Below are positions 23,696-32,306 of a DNA stretch of 64,000 nt, piece after piece. A model generated the notes under the pieces. It did not search any database and was not told where the DNA came from. It was given only the letters and a program-made list of their open reading frames with translations. Numbering within the stretch: position 1 is the first letter of the stretch; every line of letters starts with the position of its first letter. The translations under genes and the position numbers were made by a program. Origin of the DNA: Prevotellaceae bacterium HUN156 (GTDB lineage: Bacteria; Bacteroidota; Bacteroidia; Bacteroidales; Bacteroidaceae); the NCBI GenBank assembly GCA_900119285.1, contig FPIT01000009.1, positions 164,563-228,562 on the forward strand. Direction: 5' to 3'.

Positions 23696-23744
23696 AAATA
23701 GTTTGGTGGCATTATTCAAGGAGAATAATGCCACCAAACTATTT
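23696..23744. terminator. Long hairpin, probable terminator of the convergent lipoprotein gene
   Basis: Perfect 22-bp stem (23696-23717 with 23723-23744) and 5-nt loop. The stem has A/T ends on both sides, so it may stop transcripts from the - strand gene ending at 23768. The T tract is short. Confidence 0.6.
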
Positions 23745-23767
23745 TGATATCTTTCTCAGTATGACTT

Positions 23768-24853
23768 TTACAGTTTCTTCAGTGTTAGTGTTCCTCCGCT
23801 ATCAATGGTTACAGTGGCTGTTGAACCTGCAGTCCATCCATTGGTTTGAACAGTAGCAGACATGTCACCATCTTCTTGCAGATGAATAATCAGTCTGTTT
23901 GTTGTAGCATTCCAGTCGTAAGAAATGGTCTTGTAGTCGCCCTCTACATAGAGTTCTCTATCATTGCCAAATACCATTACTTCACCTACTCTTGGACCAT
24001 TGAAGTCAACACCAGTTACCTCCCAACGACCAAGGATGCCCTCTGAAGGAATAACATAACCCTTTCTTATCATGGTAACGCCTGCGAAGTCAATGCCATC
24101 CTGCATCATGCGTCCTTCGCCATTAAGAACATTACCATTCTGAACTGCTACTGCTTTCAGCTCAGCCCTCTCTCCATTAACAGCGTATGTCCATACTGCA
24201 TGGATGCGTCCTTTTTTGTCGTATTCCGATGTGTATGTGATATTTTCCTGCTTGTTGCCTTCATAGTAGATGCCGGTACCATCTTCATGGAACTCAACTG
24301 TCACACCTGTGACGTTATGGTAATTGCCGTCATCAAGAATAAATACCCAAGTACCGATAATCTCTGGAGTCTTTATAATGGCCTCACCACTACCGCCACC
24401 TCCATTTGTGCCACCCTGAATGACATCGTCAGAGGATTTCTTTTCGATGATAATAGTATAGCTGTCTTTTCTGTCTGTTATCTGCATACTGATTTTACCA
24501 TCAGAGCGCATACTCAGCACAGCAGTTCCTGTTCCGATTTTATCGAAAATAGGAGTCAATAAACCTGTGGCTTGAACATAGGCGTATCTACCAGTGTGGA
24601 CTGTACTTTCACCACCTAACTTCATCTTCATCACACCATTGCTGCCCATATAGAATAGAGTTCCCTTGGAAGGACCGTTATTAGTAATAGGTGAGGAAAC
24701 TACTTCCCAAGTACCTAAAATCTGTGAAGAAGAAGGAGCGTTAACATTTGCAGGATCATCAGAATCATCACCACATGCTGTAAATACAAAAGCGCCCATC
24801 ACAACTGCCATGATAGCACACATCCATTTAATCGTAGTTTTCATAAGTTTCAA
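23768..24853 (-). CDS. Lipoprotein with three lipocalin-like repeats
   Basis: 361 aa; lipobox FTAC (Cys27) followed by acidic GDDSDD, typical of surface lipoproteins in Bacteroidetes. Three similar domains start with ILGTWEV (about 45), IIGTWVF (about 165) and ILGRWEV (about 273), the usual start of lipocalin-like beta barrels; a Gly-rich linker (GGTNGGGGSG) separates the first two. Ligand unknown. A second in-frame ATG (24844) could also be the start. Single gene with its own promoter, next to the repeat island. Confidence 0.7.
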   Translation of the reverse strand: MKLMKTTIKWMCAIMAVVMGAFVFTACGDDSDDPANVNAPSSSQILGTWEVVSSPITNNGPSKGTLFYMGSNGVMKMKLGGESTVHTGRYAYVQATGLLTPIFDKIGTGTAVLSMRSDGKISMQITDRKDSYTIIIEKKSSDDVIQGGTNGGGGSGEAIIKTPEIIGTWVFILDDGNYHNVTGVTVEFHEDGTGIYYEGNKQENITYTSEYDKKGRIHAVWTYAVNGERAELKAVAVQNGNVLNGEGRMMQDGIDFAGVTMIRKGYVIPSEGILGRWEVTGVDFNGPRVGEVMVFGNDRELYVEGDYKTISYDWNATTNRLIIHLQEDGDMSATVQTNGWTAGSTATVTIDSGGTLTLKKL

Positions 24854-24889
24854 GTTTTAATTGGTTTGTAATATTTATCATTTGTATGG

Positions 24890-24898
24890 GGCAAATAT
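24890..24898 (-). promoter_or_regulatory. -7 box TATATTTGC of the lipocalin-like lipoprotein
   Basis: -7 element with TTTTG about 22 bases upstream on the - strand; leader about 35 bases. Confidence 0.65.
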
Positions 24899-25030
24899 AC
24901 TAATTATCATCTTCTTGGCAAAACATTTTTTTAATATATTTTTATTTACCCCCCCATTTTTAACATTTCAACCCTTAAAAGCAGTCATTGAAAGAGCTAT
25001 GAAAGAAACACTGCGAGACAGGTTGCTGTA

Positions 25031-25930
25031 TCATTTTGTGGAATGATGCTTCTCGGAAAGGTACATGCCTGCGAGAATCATAATGGTGCCAAGGAGAAAC
25101 CAAGGGGTAATCTGTTCGTGGAGCAACCACCAAGCAAAGAGAATGGTGGTGATGGGATTGAAGTATACCCAGTTAGTAGCTACTACAGCGCCAAGCTGAT
25201 GAATAACCCAACTCCAGGTAAGGAAACAAATCATAGAGGCTACGACACTGAGGAAGAGTAGATTCCACAATACCTGACTGCTGAAGAGTACTTCGAAGGA
25301 AGGGAAACCTGGATATAGGAGATAGTAGGGGAGAATCGTTATCAGTCCGTAGAAGAATACTTTGCGAGTGATAAAGAAGGTGGAATAGCGTTCTGTAACA
25401 TACTTCATAAGTAGTGAGTAGACAGCCCAACAGAGGCAGGCACCAAACGCTAGCATATCACCCAAGGGGGATAGATGGAGCACAAAGCGGCCATTAACAA
25501 CGACTACTGCCATACCTAAACATGCAAGCATAGAACCTATTACTTGTATGCTCGTAAACCGTTCGCTCTTATGATATACAAGTGCTACCAGTAACATGGC
25601 AAAGAGCGGGCAGGAGCATACTATCAGCGAAGTATTCGTTGTAGTGGTATAGAGCATGGCGGCATTCTCTGTAAGGAAATACAACGATCCTCCTGATATG
25701 CCCAATAAAAACATTGTTAATTCATCTCGCCAAGACTGGCTGAACAGTTGGAACGATTCCCGCTTGGTTATTAGCTCGAAGGCAAGCAGCAGAAGATAGG
25801 CAATCAGAAAACGTAAAGTAAATATCTGAGCAGGAGATAAACCATTGAGAAGTAGCATCTTTGTAAATACAAAGGTGCTGCCCCATATAGCTACTGTGAT
25901 GAATGCAAGAAAATGTCCGAAACCTTTCAT
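25031..25930 (-). CDS. DMT-superfamily (EamA) permease
   Basis: 299 aa, about ten predicted membrane helices in two EamA halves; the first starts TVAIWGSTFVFTKMLL, and the second contains GDMLAFGACLCWAVYSLLMKY. Family members export amino acids or other metabolites; the substrate cannot be told. No partner gene is evident; both neighbours have their own signals. Confidence 0.88.
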   Translation of the reverse strand: MKGFGHFLAFITVAIWGSTFVFTKMLLLNGLSPAQIFTLRFLIAYLLLLAFELITKRESFQLFSQSWRDELTMFLLGISGGSLYFLTENAAMLYTTTTNTSLIVCSCPLFAMLLVALVYHKSERFTSIQVIGSMLACLGMAVVVVNGRFVLHLSPLGDMLAFGACLCWAVYSLLMKYVTERYSTFFITRKVFFYGLITILPYYLLYPGFPSFEVLFSSQVLWNLLFLSVVASMICFLTWSWVIHQLGAVVATNWVYFNPITTILFAWWLLHEQITPWFLLGTIMILAGMYLSEKHHSTK

Positions 25931-25988
25931 CTGTTTACATTTAAAGCTGTAATGGTCTTATCACCTGTCTCTCTAAATCAAGAGAATG

Positions 25989-26032
25989 AGCATGCTCGAA
26001 CTCGTTCTTGTTTGGAAGAGTCCGAGCATGCT
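25989..26032. other. Hairpin between esterase and permease genes
   Basis: AGCATGCTCG (25989-25998) is complementary to 26023-26032, with further pairing inside. No clear T run, so it may be a weak terminator or processing site for the esterase transcript. Confidence 0.5.
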
Positions 26033-26043
26033 TGACTATCCAC

Positions 26044-27804
26044 TTACTTAATCACAACTTTACGTCCATTGACAATGTATAGGCCCTTAGCAGGATCTGT
26101 CACCTTGCGACCTTGCAAGTCGTAAATGGTGTTGTCTGCTGCTGGTGTATTCTCAATAGACTCAATGCCTGTAGTGTCGAATTTCTTGATGTTGATGTTC
26201 AACTGACCTATTACGAAGTCGGCATGACGCTTGGCATCTGCGTAGATAGCTACAACATAATTGTCGCGCTTCGTGATATCGAACTCTAATGACTGTGCTG
26301 TAATGGAAGAGAACTTAGTGTTCACCTTGCCACCAAAGTTGAAGGTTGGGGTATAGGTCTGCGATGCAATCACCTGTCCGTCGAGTGTCTCAATGGCAAC
26401 TGTAACGGGAGAGAAATCGGCCTGATTCCAATTGCAGATTTTATAATTCAGTTTATAACTGCCAGTATACAGATTCAAAGAAGAACGGCCTTCCTTGACA
26501 CCGAATTTTGCCCAAGCGGCTTTCTCTTTATTGGTGTTGTTCTCTACAAACAAACCATAGTCGAAGTCTCTGGTGCTATTGGTGAAGCGCAAAACGCGAG
26601 GACCACTGGTGGATGGCATTCCACCTCCAATAAATGTATTAGAGCCGTTGCTGACATACCAGTTTTGAGGAATGACTCCTTCTACAAAGAAGTCATCGGC
26701 TAAGCGATAGAAACGGCCATGTGTCTTGTAATTGAGCGCACATGATGATTCGCCTGTCTTGCCATTGCTGTCAGTAGCCTCTACACGCAGATTATACTTG
26801 CCTGCCTCTGGAACTGATACCGTTGCAGTATAGGGAGCTTCGGTCTGAGAATTCAGAAGGGTGTTGTCTAGATAGATATCTACCTTACTGATAGTTCCTT
26901 GGGTAGCTTTTGCCGTTGCTTCTACATCAATATCGGGGAAGGTAACCTGATCCTTGGGAGACAGACATACAAAGGTGGTCTCGCCTGTAGGTTCGGTGAT
27001 GTTGGCTTTGGGCTGATTCAGTGAGAAGCGTTTGCAGAAGTTCCAGATGAGTTGGCGGTTCTGGTCAGAAGGCCAGTGGCCACCACTATTATATGAATAA
27101 AGCCATACTTCGCCACCATTAGGACCGCCAGTCCATTTCTCCAGGTCGCCATCCTGCCAGTTGCTACTATTATACTTATAGCCTATTGTCTTAGAGTACT
27201 TCGTGTGCTTGTCGTGCTTGGCATAGTTCTCGATATAGGCATGGATGCCATATTGCTCGTAGCCAAAGACATCATCGTCGTAGGCTATGCACTCTAGCAG
27301 ATTGACAGGCTTATTGCACTTGTTCCAAGGCTGCTCGCTAAACTGAATGCCGCTTGTGGGGGCAAAGGCAGCAATCTTGTTCTGCATGTTAGCAATGCAA
27401 TGGTGGATAAGCATGGAACCCATAGAGAATCCTGACCAATAAACACGGTCACGGTCAATGTCAAAACGGCTGGCCATCTCGTCAATGGCTTTGCTGACGA
27501 AGGTCTGGTCGTTTGTGCCGCCTGTGTCCCATGTAGAGCCATCACTGCGTAAGTAGGTAATAACGAATTTAGCGGTGTCAATCATCTCATACATCTTGTC
27601 AGACCCATATTGGTATTCAGGATCTTGGTTCATACCGTGGGTAACAATGAATAGAGGTGATTTGGCAGGGAAAGAGTTGGGGGTAAATACCACCATATCT
27701 CTCGGTTTGCCATTCACGGTGATGTTAATAGACTGCTTCTCATAGGCAAATACATAGGAGGCCATGAGAAGAACTAAGGTAAGAAATAGTGTTGTACGTT
27801 TCAT
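26044..27804 (-). CDS. Secreted CE1-like carbohydrate esterase with C-terminal sorting sequence
   Basis: 586 aa. Signal peptide to about residue 20, then an alpha/beta hydrolase of the feruloyl/acetyl-xylan esterase or PHB-depolymerase type: nucleophile elbow GFSMGS and late histidine in GGHWPSD. An Ig-like domain (about 275-365, KVDIYLDNTLLNSQ) and a beta-rich carbohydrate-binding-like region follow. The C-terminus YDLQGRKV...GLYIVNGRKVVIK is of the kind seen on proteins secreted by type IX systems in Prevotella. Role in removing side groups from plant polysaccharide is inferred. Confidence 0.8.
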   Translation of the reverse strand: MKRTTLFLTLVLLMASYVFAYEKQSINITVNGKPRDMVVFTPNSFPAKSPLFIVTHGMNQDPEYQYGSDKMYEMIDTAKFVITYLRSDGSTWDTGGTNDQTFVSKAIDEMASRFDIDRDRVYWSGFSMGSMLIHHCIANMQNKIAAFAPTSGIQFSEQPWNKCNKPVNLLECIAYDDDVFGYEQYGIHAYIENYAKHDKHTKYSKTIGYKYNSSNWQDGDLEKWTGGPNGGEVWLYSYNSGGHWPSDQNRQLIWNFCKRFSLNQPKANITEPTGETTFVCLSPKDQVTFPDIDVEATAKATQGTISKVDIYLDNTLLNSQTEAPYTATVSVPEAGKYNLRVEATDSNGKTGESSCALNYKTHGRFYRLADDFFVEGVIPQNWYVSNGSNTFIGGGMPSTSGPRVLRFTNSTRDFDYGLFVENNTNKEKAAWAKFGVKEGRSSLNLYTGSYKLNYKICNWNQADFSPVTVAIETLDGQVIASQTYTPTFNFGGKVNTKFSSITAQSLEFDITKRDNYVVAIYADAKRHADFVIGQLNINIKKFDTTGIESIENTPAADNTIYDLQGRKVTDPAKGLYIVNGRKVVIK

Positions 27805-27850
27805 TTTTTGAATTAGGTATTATGTGTAATTAGTTGTTTAGTCATGGAAG

Positions 27851-29275
27851 TTAATTATAAACATGTACGCTTGATTCTTGGGCTGCGGGCAAGAACTTGA
27901 TGCCCCACCAACACATCTGTAACAAAGCAAATGAGATGAGTAGCATCCACAATGCGAGTTTTTCTTTATGGTTAGGAATCAGTCGGTAGTGAATATATCC
28001 CAGATAGGAGAACCAGGTAATGGCTGCCCACGTCTCTTTAGGGTCCCAAGCCCAATAATGGCCCCATGCCTCTTTTGCCCAGAGTGCTCCAAAGAGCATA
28101 CCAATAGTCATAAAGGCAAGACCGGCATATACCAGATTGTTGAGCACAGACATGTGCTTGAAGGAGGTGGTAAGAGACAATACAGACATGACTGCTGCTG
28201 CTCCCAATAGGGTGTAGGCTAACATGTAAGCTACGATATGAGGAACAAACCACGGACTCTGCAATGCCGGAACAAGAGTACTCGAATGCAGGATAGGCAT
28301 GAAGTGATGGATGCAGATAAAGCATGCCATGATGAGAGTGAATAAAAGGATTGCCCTCTTGGGATGCTTGCGTGCTTGTTGAACACTCCCTTTCCAAGGA
28401 ATGACGCGTAGCAGCATGAGTATCACACTGCCAAGCAGAAGATAGATACCAGCATAGACTATTGGTAACCAGGGGTCGTACACCAGTTCAAGAATACTGG
28501 TCTGGCTTTTGGCACCCATTCTGGTGTCATAGCCGAACTGATAAATCTTCCATCCGTCAATATCCAAAGGCTTGTTGACATCAATAGTGGCTTGTATGTT
28601 CTTGTCTGTCTTGTCCTGAATCAGAATGTCTGAGGCATAGCGCTTGGGCTTGCCATCATCGTAGGTTTCCATGATAAACTGTCTCAGCTCAATGGTGAAA
28701 GGCAGTTCTATAATCATTCCCTGTTGGTCCATAGCTCTCCACTCAGGTGCTCCCTTTGCCGTAACCATCTTCACACGCAGCATGTCTGCACTGCCAAGCG
28801 TGGCAGTGGTCAGGGCAATGAATAATCCGAGATGGGAGAGAAGTGAGGAGGGGAAAGCTGTGAGTGAGAACTTGGCAGTAGCCCATGTTCTCAACTGGCG
28901 GAGTACAACCAATCCTAGAATGATAGTCAAATACAAATATGTAAGAACGAGAGGTCAGAAGGAAAGCATGTTGTTCAGCCAATGGTTGCCCTCCTGTCGT
29001 GTCAGTCCCATAACGATAGTCAGCATGACAGCATAGGTGAGAGCTGGAACCGCTGCTTTATTAGAGGCGAAGAACTGAAGGCTCTTTACCTTGTTCGATA
29101 ATAGGAAGATTGTGGCGATGATGCAGAACAATACAGCCAACATAATACCATTGACTGGCCAGCGAAAGGTATTCCATACAACAGGACCGATACTTACCTG
29201 CAGAATCAGTCCTGCAAGTATTAGACCTCCTCCAATGAGAAAGCCTTCTTTCATTTTATAGGGTTTACTCCACAT
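27851..29275 (-). pseudogene. ccsA: ResB-CcsA-type cytochrome c biogenesis gene with an in-frame TGA
   Basis: The frame from 29275 runs to a TGA at 28955-28957 (after NHWLNNMLSF) and continues open in the same frame, with no frameshift, to 27851; joined length is 474 residues plus the stop. The first part is ResB-like with membrane helices and a periplasmic region; the last 240 residues are CcsA-like with the haem-handling WGHYWAWDPKETWA motif. Such proteins attach haem to cytochromes c. TGG to TGA would explain the break. It may be a real nonsense mutation, a strain variant or a sequencing error. The AraC gene ends 6 bases upstream. Confidence 0.8.
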
Positions 29276-29281
29276 GCTCTC

Positions 29282-30178
29282 TTATTTTTTTTCTAATAGT
29301 GATTTTTCGGGATGCAAAGATAATGCTTTTTCTCGATATTGCAGAGGTGTGATGCCAGAATTCTGCTTAAAAACACGATTAAAATAGGAATAATCACTAT
29401 ATCCGATTAGTTGTGCAATACTCTTGATGGAGAGGTCGGAAGTGACAAGTGCTAATTCTGCCTTTTCCATTTTACGCTTGGTGATATAAGCATTGGGCGT
29501 CTCTCCCGTTTCCTTCTTGAATACACGGATAAAATGGTCTTTCGACATACATGCTTGGTCGGCTAACATGTTGACATCAAGATGACTGTCAAGGTGCTTG
29601 CGGATATAACTAAGCGTATGATGAATACGGTTGTCCTTTACTTCTTCTTTTGAAACAGCTTGCTTGAAGAAGCGTGACATCAGGATAAGCAGGATGCCTC
29701 TTGACTCCATTTTGTCGTGGAAAGGACGGAGCTGATTGAGACGGATATTGCTAATTAATGTCGGATGATTGTCATAAGAGAGCGGATTGGAGGCAGGCAA
29801 CTTTAGAAAGGGATTGATATCACAAAGTCGCTTGATGAGTTCGAGGTCGATAACTGATGCATCTACCTCAAAAGGAAATGTGTAGTCATCAAGAATGCCC
29901 ACACTGCGTTGCTGGTCTTCATAGATATGTACATAGTAGTGAGAGAATGATGCCTGACATACATAATTATGCTCTGTAAAGGCAGGGATAAAATACAGAT
30001 GGTTGGGCGTAAGCGTGTGATAGTCAGAACCGATAACTATCTGTGCTTCTCCTTCCGTTACATAATATAGTCGGGCAAATGGACTACGGACATTCTTCCA
30101 ATTCCAGTCACCATTATGTTGGGCAAAACCAACATTGAGAGTTAGAAAATGAAGTTGATCTACTGAGGTATTCATCAA
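29282..30178 (-). CDS. AraC-family transcription regulator
   Basis: 298 aa: N-terminal cupin-like sensor (LYYVTEGEAQIVIG, then LTPNHLYFIPAF) and C-terminal double helix-turn-helix (LNMLAD-type first helix DVNMLADQACMSKDHFIRVF, then SIAQLIGYSDYSYFNRVFKQ). Such regulators often respond to sugars. A -7 box lies at 30196-30204. It is divergent from the GH97 glycosidase gene 110 bases away, so control of GH97/GH30 is a reasonable inference. ccsA lies 6 bases downstream in the same direction. Confidence 0.92.
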   Translation of the reverse strand: MMNTSVDQLHFLTLNVGFAQHNGDWNWKNVRSPFARLYYVTEGEAQIVIGSDYHTLTPNHLYFIPAFTEHNYVCQASFSHYYVHIYEDQQRSVGILDDYTFPFEVDASVIDLELIKRLCDINPFLKLPASNPLSYDNHPTLISNIRLNQLRPFHDKMESRGILLILMSRFFKQAVSKEEVKDNRIHHTLSYIRKHLDSHLDVNMLADQACMSKDHFIRVFKKETGETPNAYITKRKMEKAELALVTSDLSIKSIAQLIGYSDYSYFNRVFKQNSGITPLQYREKALSLHPEKSLLEKK

Positions 30179-30195
30179 GCAATAATTTTACGGTT

Positions 30196-30204
30196 GCAAA
30201 GATA
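30196..30204 (-). promoter_or_regulatory. -7 box TATCTTTGC of the AraC gene
   Basis: -7 element 18 bases before the start codon. Confidence 0.65.
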
Positions 30205-30289
30205 AGAAGTTTAATCGAGAATAACGATAATAAATAGGAGAAAATCGACTAATGTCATTGCGATGTTTTGTTTATTATAATATTTTTTG

Positions 30290-30298
30290 TTACTTTGC
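30290..30298 (+). promoter_or_regulatory. -7 box TTACTTTGC of the GH97 gene
   Basis: Near-consensus -7 element with TTTTG upstream; 25 bases before the ATG at 30323. Confidence 0.55.
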
Positions 30299-30322
30299 AG
30301 AAAATATCGATATAAAACTAAT

Positions 30323-32179
30323 ATGAAAAGTCTTTTATTTACTACTATTTTTTGCTGCGTAACCTTAGCTGTTAATGCACAAAAGATGACCTCACCTAAT
30401 GGAAAGCTGTCAGCAAAGACAATCAATCAGAAGTTAGTTGTTAACTACGGAAAACAGAAAGCGTTGGAACTGGTGCTTGACCAGAATGCCGGTGGGTGGC
30501 AATTTGTAAGAAAAGTGAACGATGACTACCAAATGTTGGAAGGTAAGCGCCTGCACTGCATCAACAAAGCCAATGAGTATCAGACTGCTATCGGTAAAGA
30601 GTCTCGAATTGTGATGAGACTTTATAATGATGGTATTGCTTTCCGCTATGAATATAGTAACCTGAAGAATCAGAAGCATCCTGAAGAGCAGACAGCCTAT
30701 ATCATTCCTGAAGGCACTAAGCGCTGGATGATGCAGTGGAGCGATGGCTATGAGGGATTCTATCCAATGACGACTACAGCTAATGTGAAGACGTTGGGCG
30801 GATTCGGCGGTGCCATGGAACAAAAGACCATCAATACTCATTGGGGATATCCGCTTTTAATAGAGGTCTCACCGGCCTCTTCTGAAGATGGAGAAGGCGA
30901 AGCATATGCCCTAATTACAGAAGCCAATATTGAGCGCCAACAGAGTGCATCGAGCTTGTTTAATGATGGCGAAGTGTTCAGCGTTAAGCAAGACGAAAAT
31001 GATGTGCTGCTGAATGGCAATTGGCATACTCCTTGGCGTGTGGCAATTATCGGTAAACTGGCTGATATCGTGGAGTCTACATTGGTGACAGATGTCAGTG
31101 AACCTTCTAAGCTTACTGATACTAATTGGATTAAGCCTGGTGTGGTATCCTGGATTTATTGGGCATACAATCATGGTTCTAACGACTATAATATTATAAA
31201 GAAATATGTGGATATGGCAGTCACGCTGAAGTTGCCCTATGTGCTCATCGATGCAGAATGGGATGAGATGGACAAGGTGGCAAGCAACGAAGGAAAGACC
31301 ATCGAAGACGCTGTGGCATATGCTAACTCAAAGGGCATCAAGCCTATTATCTGGTATAACTCATCTATTGGCTGGATAAATGGTGCCCCTGGACCAAAGT
31401 TTCGTCTGAATAAGCCTGAAGATCGTGAGAAAGAATTTGCTTGGTGCGAGAAGATTGGTGTTGCTGGTGTGAAGATTGACTTCTTCAGTGGTGACAACCA
31501 AGCTAATATGGATTACTGCCAAGACCTATTGGAGAGCGCTGCCCGCCATCATCTGTTAGTCAACTTCCATGGTGCTCCTATTCCTCGCGGATGGCAGCGA
31601 ACCTATCCTAATCTGCTATCAACGGAGGGCGTATATGGTGCTGAGTGGTATAATAATGTACCTCACTTTACAAAGAAGGCTGCCAGTCACAATGCGACAT
31701 TGCCATTTACTCGTAATGTCATTGGTCCGATGGACTATACTCCTTGTGCCTTCAGCGATTCTCAACATCCGCATATCACATCGAAAGCTCATGAACTAGC
31801 GCTTACCGTACTGTATGAGAGTGGCCTGCAGCACCTGGCAGACCGTCCAGAGAGTTTCTTGGCTCAGCCTCAAGAGGTGCAGACATTCTTAGGTCAGTTG
31901 CCCACCGTATGGGATGAGACCCGCTATGTCAGCGGTTATCCTGGAGAGAGTGCCGTATTGGCTCGCCGCAGTGGCAAGACTTGGTATGTAGCAGGTATCA
32001 ACGGATTAGACGAGGCTCAGACGCTTACAACAAAACTAAATTTCATAGGTAAAGGTAAAGCCTTGTTGTTTGCCGATGATGCCAACGGACAGTGGGATAT
32101 TAGTACTATTAACAAACTTCCAAAAGAGATTGTTTGTCAACCTCGTGGCGGTTTTGTACTTGTTGTTAGTCAGAAATAA
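30323..32179 (+). CDS. GH97-family glycoside hydrolase (alpha-galactosidase-like)
   Basis: 618 aa from MKSLLF; signal peptide ends at VNAQ. Layout is that of GH97: N-terminal beta-sandwich (about 21-260), catalytic barrel (IYWAYNHGSNDYN, then YVLIDAEWDEM), and C-terminal beta domain. GVKIDFFSGDNQ places an aspartate (Asp386) where retaining GH97 enzymes have the nucleophile, whereas inverting SusB-type enzymes use glutamates, so alpha-galactosidase-like specificity is favoured. The frame opens earlier (30287), inside the promoter, and is trimmed. Divergent AraC gene may regulate it. Confidence 0.9.
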   Translation: MKSLLFTTIFCCVTLAVNAQKMTSPNGKLSAKTINQKLVVNYGKQKALELVLDQNAGGWQFVRKVNDDYQMLEGKRLHCINKANEYQTAIGKESRIVMRLYNDGIAFRYEYSNLKNQKHPEEQTAYIIPEGTKRWMMQWSDGYEGFYPMTTTANVKTLGGFGGAMEQKTINTHWGYPLLIEVSPASSEDGEGEAYALITEANIERQQSASSLFNDGEVFSVKQDENDVLLNGNWHTPWRVAIIGKLADIVESTLVTDVSEPSKLTDTNWIKPGVVSWIYWAYNHGSNDYNIIKKYVDMAVTLKLPYVLIDAEWDEMDKVASNEGKTIEDAVAYANSKGIKPIIWYNSSIGWINGAPGPKFRLNKPEDREKEFAWCEKIGVAGVKIDFFSGDNQANMDYCQDLLESAARHHLLVNFHGAPIPRGWQRTYPNLLSTEGVYGAEWYNNVPHFTKKAASHNATLPFTRNVIGPMDYTPCAFSDSQHPHITSKAHELALTVLYESGLQHLADRPESFLAQPQEVQTFLGQLPTVWDETRYVSGYPGESAVLARRSGKTWYVAGINGLDEAQTLTTKLNFIGKGKALLFADDANGQWDISTINKLPKEIVCQPRGGFVLVVSQK

Positions 32180-32246
32180 AAAGTACATAATTACCTAATA
32201 TGCTGAAATAGTAGGGATTTTTTTTGGTGGAATGAAAATAATAAGG

Positions 32247-32255
32247 TAATTTTGC
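32247..32255 (+). promoter_or_regulatory. -7 box TAATTTTGC of the GH30 gene
   Basis: -7 element with TTTTTGG near 32220; about 52 bases before the ATG, so GH30 has its own promoter. Confidence 0.6.
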
Positions 32256-32306
32256 AACGAATTATAAGTGTAAAAAACTCACCCAAAACATCAAACTATA
32301 AAAACA

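Noticed and set aside
27851..28936. Separate ccsA gene starting with TTG at 28934-28936
   Set aside because: The start lies within a membrane helix of the same frame as the upstream piece; no ribosome or promoter signal.
28955..28957. Selenocysteine codon
   Set aside because: No SECIS-like hairpin directly after the TGA, and the family is not known to contain selenocysteine.
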